Of a stretch of DNA of 64,000 nt, positions 56,391 to 64,000 are shown piece by piece; position 1 is the first letter of the stretch, and every line of letters begins with the position of its first letter. The notes beneath the pieces were generated by a model. The model ran no database searches, was not told the origin of the DNA, and saw only the letters and a list, made by a program, of their open reading frames with translations. Source of the DNA: Ipomoea triloba. Its lineage: Eukaryota; Streptophyta; Magnoliopsida; Solanales; Convolvulaceae. The translations under genes and the position numbers were made by a program. Where the stretch lies: positions 22,411,393 to 22,475,392 of the forward strand of contig NC_044918.1 in the NCBI RefSeq assembly GCF_003576645.1, read 5' to 3'.

Positions 56391-56775
56391 TAGGATCATA
56401 TGAGATCAGATCTTGTGCATCCATGTAATAATTTAATGTTCTAGATTGATTTAAGATTCTAAGTTGAAGTGTGTGCAATGTGCAAACGGTGATAAAATGT
56501 GTGCGAACAGTGATTAAGTGTGTGCGAACGGAGTGGGTGTATCAAACAATCTAGACCACTAAATTTTTTTAAATTGATGTACAATATTTGATCTCAAAAT
56601 ATTTTAATGGTCTAGATTGATTAAGATTCGAAGTTGAACTGTGTGCGAACGGTGATTAAATGTGTGCGAATAGAATGTGTGTGTAAATTAATCTAGACCA
56701 TTAAAAAATATTACATAGATGCACAAGATCTGATCTCACGATCTTACTTAAATAAGTAATCTCATTGGAATCCTA
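56391..56775. mobile_element. Inverted-repeat MITE (GAGATCAGATCTTGTGCATC ends)
   Basis: TAGGATCATATGAGATCAG, ATCTTGTGCATCCATGTAAT at the left pairs with the inverted right end over about 55 bp, with a small insertion in the right arm. GTGTGTGCGAACGGTGATTA units lie within. Confidence 0.65.
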
Positions 56776-57080
56776 CCATATATATATATATAAATGTATT
56801 CAAATGGGGACACATGTATTATAGAGGATGATGAGGAGAAATGGTGTGCGTTGGATTGTAATTTTGGTTTTAATTTTGGTTTATGCGTGTACACAGTATG
56901 ATTATTATGCTAATGGGGGGTATTATTGTCATTTTAGTAGGGTGGTTAATGTGGGAAGCGTTAATTTCGCTAGGCTTTTCGTTTTCTGAATACACACGAA
57001 ATCATTAGCTCTCAACCATACCGCCTCCATCGCACGACTGCACAACCGCTACTACCACCGCCACTGCCTCCACTACACCG

Positions 57081-57134
57081 TTGCTAATCGATGACTCTTT
57101 CGTCGGCAAGTCCTGCTTGCTTCTCAAATTCGTT
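57081..57134 (+). pseudogene. Rab-type GTPase P-loop fragment
   Basis: Eighteen codons, LLIDDSFVGKSCLLLKFV, match the G1 box region of plant RABD/RABE GTPases (LLIGDSGVGKSCLLLRFA). GTATGT follows exactly where a first intron begins in such genes. Two Gly residues of the P-loop are replaced (G to D, G to F), and no upstream YDYLFK or later exons are seen. It is therefore a gene fragment, not a gene. It lies 218 bp from a fragment of a different gene. Confidence 0.6.
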
Positions 57135-57351
57135 GTATGTTCATCTCTCTACTTCATATCTATACCAATACGGTGTCTATATAGGTGTATGATTTACGTA
57201 TGTGTACGGAAATGTGCTTGAAAGAACATATTCTCTCTGCAATAAGGCGTCAATTATTGTCATTCTGATATTAGCTCCATCATTCACTCTGCTTTGGTTT
57301 TGGTATTGGATAACGCAAGAGGTTCAAACTCAAGCAGTTTAACGGTTGAGG

Positions 57352-57689
57352 ATGGCCAAGACCTAGAGACTAGTCACGGTCGCAGCTCTGCAATTCGCCT
57401 GCACGGATGATGTCGCCACCAACGCTGCTACCGCCGAGAGGTCCGTATTTATGATTCGTCTAGTCTTGTGCAGCTTTAAGATGATTGATACTTATGTCGA
57501 GATTTAAATTGATGAGTGATTTAGGGTTCATTCCTTAGTGAGTTTATAGTGAAGTAATTCTGTTTTGAAATTTTGTTTTTATTTATTTATTTTATGAATT
57601 ATGTTTTTGAAAATTGCATTTCGTGGCTCCTTTAAAGCAGGTTGGTTAGAGCAGCTCATGAGAATGATGCAAATATCATTCTTATACAG
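57352..57689 (+). pseudogene. N-carbamoylputrescine amidase fragment, exons 1-2
   Basis: Exon 1 (57352-57440) reads MAKT-stop-RLVTVAALQFACTDD then VATNAATAER, ending GAGAG before GT. After a 200-bp intron ending GCAG, exon 2 (57641-57689) reads LVRAAHENDANIILIQ and is followed by GT. These are the first residues of the plant polyamine-pathway nitrilase-family enzyme that converts N-carbamoylputrescine to putrescine. A TAG at codon 5 kills the frame, and I find no third exon (ELFEGYYF-like) in the next kilobase. Splice sites are retained, so the fragment came from genomic DNA. Confidence 0.75.
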
Positions 57690-57939
57690 GTACAAATTGC
57701 TTTTGCTAAGGATACATTATTACTTCATGTTAAACAATGATGTGTTTACGAGATCTATTTCTTTTGCTAATCCATTTCTTAACGAGATTTTAATGTAGCA
57801 GAGCTACATAATTTATTTATTCGTGTGCTAAAATCTGATAAACTTTGACTTGGCAACTTGATGTATTATAATTGAATTTTTTTTCATTTTTCTACTAGTT
57901 TTGATGGTCTTACCCTATTCTGGAAAATTGTGTGCTTAA

Positions 57940-58115
57940 GGTAAGAAGGTCAGACTTGAATTGCATATTCACAATGAATGCATTGGTAGAAGTTGTTCTT
58001 GCTTTGCCTTTCATTTCACGAATAAGGTCGTGGAGGTTGCAGTGGAGGTCGTGAGGATGAGAGTGAGGAGAATGCCCTTCATTTGCGTTTGGGTTGTTGT
58101 TATTGCTCATATAGA
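57940..58115 (-). other. Coding-like stretch, unidentified
   Basis: The minus strand reads MSNNNNPNANEGHSPHSHPH then DLHCNLHDLIREMKGKARTT and more to KSDLL. It may be a third captured fragment or chance. No family recognised. Confidence 0.2.
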
Positions 58116-58351
58116 ATAAAGGGATACACCTCGTCGGGTTCGGGCACACCACTTTGCGCTGTTTTGCACACGACATCTAAGGTTATGGCACACCAGGCGT
58201 TACGACGTTACATTGTTGAAATTTGTTTGTGTAACAGTTTTATTCTTATTCAAGTTCTTTACTCTTCAGACTGTGCACACAAAATATCCACGCGTATAGC
58301 ATATATGCCACACAATGTATACATGTTTGGCTCACAACATACCAGACTGTG

Positions 58352-58867
58352 GCCGCATATTTGCAAATTATAAATAAAAAAATGCCAAATCCATTTTTGT
58401 TTACTATCTCGAATAATGAATTGCAGTGTGCTTGAGTTACAAAATTATTATTAATATAACCGTGCGTATAGGACATGAATTTTTTTCCTATAATATATCA
58501 TACATGACACACACAATATAGCATGTTGACACACAATTTTCTACATAACGGCACACAGTATTTCCAAAATTGGTCCAGGAACTACTACTATGGTTCGTGA
58601 ACCCATAATCATTTGTTTCAACTAGTCTCATATTTGCAAATTATAAATCATAAATGCCAAGTCCAAATTTCGTTTACTATCTTGAATAATACATTGCAGT
58701 GTGATTGACATAAAAATTATTTTTAATATACCCGTGCATATATTCTGTACGTATGTATTCCCCACCACTCTCCCCTAATATAGCATACATGACACACACA
58801 ATATAGCATTTTGGCATACAATTATAAACACGTCGGCACACAATATTGGTTGAGAAATATGGTCACA
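58352..58867 (+). repeat. Two tandem units of about 275 bp
   Basis: CATATTTGCAAATTATAAAT begins units at about 58353 and 58629. Both continue with GTTTACTATCTYGAATAAT, ATTGCAGTGTG and CATGACACACACAATATAGC, about 80 percent alike. The CACACAATATAGCAT stretches are further repeated within each unit. Confidence 0.65.
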
Positions 58868-59276
58868 GAGTTTATTACCGAAATGGTCCCTCGACTATTG
58901 CGAAATTACCAATTTGGTCCTCGACAATTTTTCGTGCCCAATTAAGTCTCTCGACTTTGAAAAATTTAACTAATTTGGTCCTCCGTTTATTTTGCCGTTA
59001 AAACCGGGACCAAATTGGTAATTTTACTATAGTCAAGGGACTATTTCAGTCCAAAATTAACTACCAATTTGGTCTCTTGACTATAGTAAAATTACCAATT
59101 TGGTCCCTTGACTATAGCAAAATTACCAATTTGGTCCCAATTTTAACGGCAAAATAAATGGAGGACCAAATTGGTTAAAATTTTCAAAGTCAAGGGACTT
59201 AATTGGGTACGAAAAATTGTCGAGGACCAAATTGGTAATTTCGCAATAGTTGAGGGACCATTTCGGTAATAAACTC
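58868..59276. mobile_element. Foldback Mutator-type MITE (409 bp, perfect 10-bp TSD)
   Basis: GAGTTTATTACCGAAATGGT at the left pairs with ACCATTTCGGTAATAAACTC at the right. The pairing continues through the AATTGTCGAGGACCAAATTGG block for roughly 190 bp per arm. Flanks are TATGGTCACA at 58858-58867 and 59277-59286, identical. The centre repeats ACCAATTTGGTC motifs. No coding. Confidence 0.9.
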
Positions 59277-59282
59277 TATGGT

Positions 59283-59358
59283 CACATTTTTGTACGTACG
59301 TAATGACTCTAATGTTTCGTCACATTTTTGTACGTGCGTAATGATTCTAATGCTTCGT
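59283..59358 (+). repeat. 38-bp tandem duplication
   Basis: CACATTTTTGTACGTACGTA and its continuation ATGACTCTAATGTTTCGT occur twice back to back with three differences. The first copy overlaps the right target duplication of the foldback MITE. Confidence 0.8.
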
Positions 59359-59486
59359 TGTTTCACGCAAACCAGCTTGTGGATCCTATTTCATGAACAA
59401 TAAGATGTTAAGGCATAAAGTTGTGAGACTTACCATCCAAGTTGTTAATTTAAATCCTACCATAATTATGATTTGAACAAAATCTC

Positions 59487-62400
59487 TTATTTGCCCTCCA
59501 AATATATTTCTAGCCGGTACGACCACAAGATGTACGGGAGCTCGTCTGCCCAGCTTCGTCCGGCCGAGTGCAACTTCTTTTTCAGTCCTTCCAGGATGGT
59601 TCGGTTCGCATTCTCTACTTGACCGTTCCCTTGAGGATATGCTACGGAAGAACGGAGCGACCTGGTGCCCACCGTTGCTAAGAAATTTTGGAAATACTCG
59701 CTCTCGAACTGTCTTCTGTTGTCGGTCACCAACTGAACTGGAACTCCAAAGCGGGAGATCACGTTTCGCCATATAAACCGAGCGCACTGCTGAGATGTAA
59801 TCGTCGCTAGTGGTTCGGCCTCTACCCATTTCGAAAAGTAGTCCACAGCAACGATTATGAAGCGGCGTCGACCGGTCAACTGCGGGAAAGGTCCCAAGAT
59901 GTCTACCCCCCATTTGGCGAATGGTATTGCAGAACTGACCGGGTGATAAAAGGTGGCCGGCCTGCCTGGGACTCGAGCGTAAAGTTGACAGGGTTCACAC
60001 GACTTTGCTAGTGCCTCACAGTCTAATTGGATCGATGGCCAATAGTAGCCGATCAGCATTATTCTTCTTGCCAAGGCCCGGCCCCCCTGATGGGCAGAGC
60101 AAAGTCCGGAATGCAGCTCGGCCATCACGAGTTTGGCCTCAAAGCGGGTTAGACATCTCATCAGCGGCCCTCCATAAGACCGCCGGTAAAGGCGATTGTC
60201 GACTATCTGGAAACGAGGAGCTCGCAACTTTACTTTCCTGGCTCTCTGCTCATTCTCTGGTAAGGTCCCGGTCTCTAAATATGAACGGAGGTCGGTGATC
60301 CAATCATCCGTTTCTGTATTGACCGGTATCACGGGAAGCGCATCCACGCAAGCAGTCTGCAGCTCTTCCACCCGGGCGACCTTCGATATATATTCCGGAG
60401 CCTCGTGCGATAGTCGGGATAACATGTCCGCATCCGCATTCTCGGCCCGTGGAATGTGCTCGGCTCTGCAAGCGTCGAACGATCCCATAATGGATAAAGC
60501 GTAGTCGCGGTACCGGGCTAACCGTTCCCCTTTTGTTTCGAAAGCGCCGGTGACCTGTCCGACGACTAGGGCTGAGTCAGTCCGGATCCTCACATGCCGA
60601 GCCCCCAGAGAACGGCCGCGTCGCAGGCCAGCTATGAAGGCCTCGTACTCCGCTTCATTGTTGGTCGGTGAGAAAGCAAGCGACAGGGCGTAGTAAACTT
60701 TGAAGCCCTCCAGGCTGGTAAGAACTATACCAGCGCCGGCGCCCTGCTTGCAGCTTGACCCATCTGTTGCAATTTCCCATTCCACCGGGGCATCGTCGGA
60801 GGTCGCCGGGGTGGTGCTGTCACGTGCTGAACATTCTACGACGAAATCTGCTACGGCTTGTCCTTTGATGGCCGGTCTCGGCGTGTATTCGATTGCGAAC
60901 TGGGTCAACATCATTGCCCACTTAATTAACCGACCGGAGGAAGTGGTCGTCCGGAGTATGGCCCCTATCGGTTGATCGGTGAGCACCCGGATCACCCGGC
61001 CTTGGAAGTATGGCGTTAACTTCTTCGCGGTCGTGTACAACGCGAATACGACCTTCTCCAGCCGGGTATACCGCAGTTCAGGGCCCTGGAGAGCGTGGCT
61101 GATGTAATAAACCGAGCGTTGCACCCCTTCAGGGTCGGTTCGGCAGAGCACTGCGCTGCGTTGCACCCCTTCAGGGTCGGTTCGGCAGAGCACTGCGCTG
61201 ATAGCGCGGTCCGATGCGGAGAGGTAAATCTGCAACTCTTCACCAGGTTCCGGCCTGGACAACACTATCGGTGAGGCCAAGTACTCTTTCAAACTTTCGA
61301 AAGCCCGTTGACACTCATCAGTCCACATGAAGGCGGATGTCTTCTTCAGCGTCTGGAAGAAAGGGTGTGCCCGCTCAGCAAGTTTTGAGAGGAAGCGGCT
61401 CAGGGCGGCCAGTCGACCAGTTAGCTGTTGAACTTCTCTAACCGTGGCCGGCGGCCTCATGTCGATTATCGCCTTCACTTTCGCGGGGTTCGGCTCGATT
61501 CCTCTCCTTGTCATCATAAACCCGAGAAACTTCCCGGTCTGCACTGCGAAAGTACATTTGGCCGGGTTGAGTCTCAGCCGGTTATATCTCATGATCTCAA
61601 AGCTCTGTCTCAGGTCGGACGCGTGGTCATACTTATCTTTACTTTTTACCAGCATGTCATCGATGTAGGCCTCCATCGTTTTACCGATCAGCTCTCCGAA
61701 CAAGGTGTTCACCATTCTCTGGTAAGTTGCACCGGCATTGCGGAGACCGAATGGCATAACTCGGTAGCAGTATAGACCGTCTGGAGTAATGAATGCTGTC
61801 TTGGCTTCGTCCTCTTCGGCCATCATCACCTGGTGATAGCCCTTGAAAGCGTCCATAAAACTTAAGAGCTCTGCGCCTGCGGTCTCGTCGACCATCTGGT
61901 AGATACTCGGGAAAGGGAACGGGTCTAGCGGGCACGCCTTGTTGAGGTCCGTATAATCCACGCACATCCTCCAGGCTGGGGGCTTAGGGACGAGAACTAC
62001 GTTTGCTAACCACTCGGGGTAGTGAACCTCCCGTATGTGTCCGGCCGCTACCAAAGATTTCGTTTCGGAGCGAACGAACTCTCGTCGGTCGGACGCCAGG
62101 TGTCTCTGCTTCTGCTTGACCGGTCGGGAGCCAGGGCGTACGGCTAACCTATGGCATATTGTCTGGCGGTCGATACCAGGCATATCTTCCGGTCCCCAGG
62201 CCAGGATGTCGGCGTATTCCCGAAGGACGGCGATGATTGCGGTCCGTAATTCTGGCGATAAAGCCGAGCCAATCTTCACAGTACGTTCCGGATGAGAGTC
62301 CGATAGCGGTACCAACTCGACCTCTTCCGACGGTTCGGGACGTTCGACTCGGGCGTCTCCCTTCTTACTGATAGCGTTCACCCGAGACGTGCTGGTATCT

Positions 62401-63305
62401 TGTTTCTGTACAGCCCGGACATAGCATCGCCTCGCCGATTGAGGGTCTCCTCTAACCGTGCCTACACCTTCCGGAGTCTGGAATTTCATACATAGGTGCG
62501 GCATTGATATTATCGCGCCGAGCTGCGATATCCCCGGCCTGCCTAAGATGGCGTTATGAACGCACGCCAAGTCAACGACGACGAACTCCATGGTCACCTG
62601 GAGCACTCTCGGGACGGTCCCGACCTCTACGGGCAGTCGGATGACTCTTTCCGGATGGACCATTGCTCCTGTAAAACCCGAGAGCGGTGTCTTGACAGGC
62701 ATTAACTGGGACCGATCTAACTGAAGTTTTCGGAAGACGTCTAGGTACATAACATTCACACTCGACCCCGTATCCACCATGACTCTTTGTACGTCGACGC
62801 CGTTGATGTCTATGGTTACCACCAATGCTTCGGTCGTGCAGTTGGGGCTGCTCGGCAAGTCACGATCGGTGAACACGATAGGCTCCACTTTCACCCTTTT
62901 CTCCGGATTTGACTCGACTAGGGCCACGTGTAGATCTCGAGCCCAGTTACGCCGGTTTTCAGCAGTGTCGCCACCTTCCGGTCCTCTGAATATCACATGA
63001 ATAACTTGTTTTCGAGCGGCTGCCGGAGGTTCCCTATCGAGGTCGGGGTCTTTATCTTTCTTGTCCTTATCTTTTTTGAAATCTTTCCTCCATCCACGCC
63101 GGTTCTTCTTCCTNGGGTATTGGTACGGTATCGGTCCGACCGGTATAGGGAATGCTTGGGGAGGGTGAATCATGTTGACAGGATCAGCCGCCGGCGGACT
63201 AGTGGTATTGCTCGGGTCGTCTCTAGAGCTAAGGCGGGAACGTAGGTCGGGAGGTACCTCCTGCTCTGGATCCGCAGCGGCAAAATAATCCATATATGGG
63301 TACAT
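59487..63305 (-). CDS. Gag-pol polyprotein (1272 codons; gag mostly absent, integrase truncated)
   Basis: Residues 1-63 are the gag start, X64 is the N, and 65-130 are the basic gag end and linker. The protease DTGSS is at 178-182. RT is at about 400-600 (FMDA 483-486, YIDD 547-550), the first RNase H at about 690-800, and the archaeal-type second RNase H at about 842-965 (TDGS 847-850, NEAEYEAF, TDSAL). The integrase has an HHCC finger (H1065-C1106) and a D-D-35-E core (D1135, D1195, E1231), then ends at PYILWSYR with eight unrelated residues. A 14-residue in-frame duplication (AVLCRTDPEGVQRS) lies at 704-731 in the first RNase H. The central gag domain is missing. The product would reverse-transcribe and integrate the element, but as given it is not complete. 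Confidence 0.85.
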   Translation of the reverse strand: MYPYMDYFAAADPEQEVPPDLRSRLSSRDDPSNTTSPPAADPVNMIHPPQAFPIPVGPIPYQYXRKKNRRGWRKDFKKDKDKKDKDPDLDREPPAAARKQVIHVIFRGPEGGDTAENRRNWARDLHVALVESNPEKRVKVEPIVFTDRDLPSSPNCTTEALVVTIDINGVDVQRVMVDTGSSVNVMYLDVFRKLQLDRSQLMPVKTPLSGFTGAMVHPERVIRLPVEVGTVPRVLQVTMEFVVVDLACVHNAILGRPGISQLGAIISMPHLCMKFQTPEGVGTVRGDPQSARRCYVRAVQKQDTSTSRVNAISKKGDARVERPEPSEEVELVPLSDSHPERTVKIGSALSPELRTAIIAVLREYADILAWGPEDMPGIDRQTICHRLAVRPGSRPVKQKQRHLASDRREFVRSETKSLVAAGHIREVHYPEWLANVVLVPKPPAWRMCVDYTDLNKACPLDPFPFPSIYQMVDETAGAELLSFMDAFKGYHQVMMAEEDEAKTAFITPDGLYCYRVMPFGLRNAGATYQRMVNTLFGELIGKTMEAYIDDMLVKSKDKYDHASDLRQSFEIMRYNRLRLNPAKCTFAVQTGKFLGFMMTRRGIEPNPAKVKAIIDMRPPATVREVQQLTGRLAALSRFLSKLAERAHPFFQTLKKTSAFMWTDECQRAFESLKEYLASPIVLSRPEPGEELQIYLSASDRAISAVLCRTDPEGVQRSAVLCRTDPEGVQRSVYYISHALQGPELRYTRLEKVVFALYTTAKKLTPYFQGRVIRVLTDQPIGAILRTTTSSGRLIKWAMMLTQFAIEYTPRPAIKGQAVADFVVECSARDSTTPATSDDAPVEWEIATDGSSCKQGAGAGIVLTSLEGFKVYYALSLAFSPTNNEAEYEAFIAGLRRGRSLGARHVRIRTDSALVVGQVTGAFETKGERLARYRDYALSIMGSFDACRAEHIPRAENADADMLSRLSHEAPEYISKVARVEELQTACVDALPVIPVNTETDDWITDLRSYLETGTLPENEQRARKVKLRAPRFQIVDNRLYRRSYGGPLMRCLTRFEAKLVMAELHSGLCSAHQGGRALARRIMLIGYYWPSIQLDCEALAKSCEPCQLYARVPGRPATFYHPVSSAIPFAKWGVDILGPFPQLTGRRRFIIVAVDYFSKWVEAEPLATITSQQCARFIWRNVISRFGVPVQLVTDNRRQFESEYFQNFLATVGTRSLRSSVAYPQGNGQVENANRTILEGLKKKLHSAGRSWADELPYILWSYRLEIYLEGK
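61117..61200 (-). repeat. 42-bp in-frame tandem duplication in RNase H
   Basis: The unit starting CGTTGCACCCCTTCAGGGTC is present twice, identical (61117-61158 and 61159-61200). It adds 14 residues between the first and second beta strands of the RNase H domain. Confidence 0.9.
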
Positions 63306-63354
63306 GCTTGGAGATTGAAGTTAGGTAGAACGGGACTCGGCTTGTTACTTCGGT

Positions 63355-63374
63355 CCCCACGGACGGCGCCAAAA
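63355..63374 (-). other. Primer-binding site
   Basis: The minus strand reads TTTTGGCGCCGTCCGTGGGG immediately after the LTR end CCGTATCA. Same type as at 333-350. Confidence 0.8.
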
Positions 63375-63807
63375 TGATACGGAATAATACTGAAGAGAAT
63401 ATTCGTATTAATATATGGTAGAGTACAGGAAAAAATACTCTAAGAGTGACCGAGCTCCGTGACAGTGGGTCAGCGGCTCCCGGTCTCTTTAGCTGCTGTT
63501 CAAGAGGTCCCAGCAAAAGCCCCATCTCTCTACATTAAATGTGCCTTTTATAGCGGATATGGCCAGGCCTACTCCGGTCGGGCTGCATGCAGGACACGTG
63601 GCAGACATGCACCGGTCACGCTATCGGTCCAATGCGCTTATGATAGGTGGATATGAGACCCCCACTTCGAATCCCGCCCGGGTTGCCGCGGCGACCCAGA
63701 GTGTATTGTACAAGGCTCGTCAGACCGGGAATAGAATCTAAGGGCCTGGCTGAGTCCTTTCTCAGAGAGAGAGATCGGGATACATAGACCGGATTTTAGC
63801 CCTATCA
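63375..63807 (-). repeat. 5' LTR of the Tat element (433 bp)
   Basis: Read on the minus strand it starts TGATAGGGCTAAAATCCGG and ends TTATTCCGTATCA, giving TGATA/TATCA short inverted ends. A TATAAAAG box lies at 63552-63545. The right flank CATAT (63808-63812) would be the target duplication, but its partner is lost with the 3' end. Confidence 0.8.
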
Positions 63808-63953
63808 CATATCATGATATATAGAAATATGACATGTAAGTAACATAGCAACAATAGTGTTACAAGTGTAGTTTGCATAGCAACAATGACATAGCAATTA
63901 TGTGACAAGTTGATGATATTAGGGGTGGACGGTTTGCCAACTATTATATAGTG

Positions 63954-64000
63954 TGGTGGCATCCCAATTATTATTCTAAATCGTTGTTCATAGGTTCGAG
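63954..64000 (+). mobile_element. Start of a family 1 SINE cut by the window end
   Basis: GTGGCATCCCAATT and TTCATAGGTTCGAG resemble the head and box B of the SINE at 52960-53107. Only the first 47 bases are in the window. Confidence 0.4.

Larger units (their letters stand above)
59508..63807 (-). mobile_element. Tat-lineage Ty3/gypsy element, 3' end missing
   Basis: On the minus strand there is a 5' LTR (63807-63375), a PBS, then a long gag-pol frame that breaks off inside the integrase at about 59508. Neither the integrase C-terminus nor a 3' LTR is present in the flanking 59287-59507 stretch, so the element is truncated. Two RNase H domains in the order RT-RH-aRH-integrase are diagnostic of the Tat lineage. 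The sequence is GC-richer than the surroundings and nearly free of stops, so it is much younger than the element at 1-5717. Confidence 0.88.

Noticed and set aside
58352..58867. Tandem LTRs of a small retrotransposon
   Set aside because: The two 275-bp units are directly adjacent with no internal region or PBS; a local duplication is simpler.
60005..60975. Plus-strand frames of about 100 codons
   Set aside because: Antisense shadows of the GC-rich retrotransposon polyprotein on the minus strand.

Overview
This is nuclear DNA from a flowering plant, almost certainly a eudicot. It has spliced genes with plant-type products and AT-rich intergenic DNA packed with plant transposon families: Ty3/gypsy of the Tat lineage, Ty1/copia, L1-like LINEs, tRNA-derived SINEs, Helitrons, Stowaway/Tourist/Mutator-type MITEs. 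An asterid such as Convolvulaceae is possible, but I cannot prove it from the window.

Only two genes look intact, both on the minus strand. (1) A SINA/SIAH-type RING E3 ubiquitin ligase (29542-33090, 3 exons, 318 codons). (2) A mitochondrial ClpX AAA+ unfoldase (42850-48607, 15 exons, 566 codons), whose exons I joined with every phase consistent; one of its introns uses a GC donor. Both carry transposon-derived sequence in introns. They have unrelated roles (protein ubiquitination; mitochondrial matrix proteolysis).

Layout: 1-5717 decayed non-autonomous Tat-lineage LTR element with a relic antisense ORF; 5718-9280 minisatellite, a Mutator-type MITE and elements embedded in (AT)n; 9280-20760 gene-free DNA with many short TIR and foldback elements; 20762-24830 Helitron (minus); 25109-28885 hAT-type MITE, SINE, copia relic, Stowaway; 29542-33480 SINA gene and leader; 34071-37828 LINE relic joined to a copia relic; 38825-41166 Helitron (plus) with a second one nested inside; 42028-49060 ClpX and flanking TIR elements; 49229-56775 SINEs, TIR elements, a palindromic element and a LINE split by an insertion; 57081-57689 two fragments of unrelated host genes (Rab GTPase P-loop; N-carbamoylputrescine amidase exons 1-2); 58868-59276 foldback MITE; 59508-63807 Tat-lineage element with a 1272-codon pol frame, cut off at its 3' end.

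The most interesting pattern is a set of short elements whose ends share a dyad-like motif (around GTCCACCTTGCAAGGTG and CCATGGTATAA). Four have 9-10 bp target duplications. Their interiors are filled with a different short tandem array in each member. A second set bears CACCTTAAG arrays and sits in (AT)n microsatellites. Two of the three N characters (8397, 22965) sit exactly between perfect direct duplications of 616 and about 1217 bp, which look like unmerged contig ends rather than biology. The third N (63114) falls where the gag domain of the last element should be.
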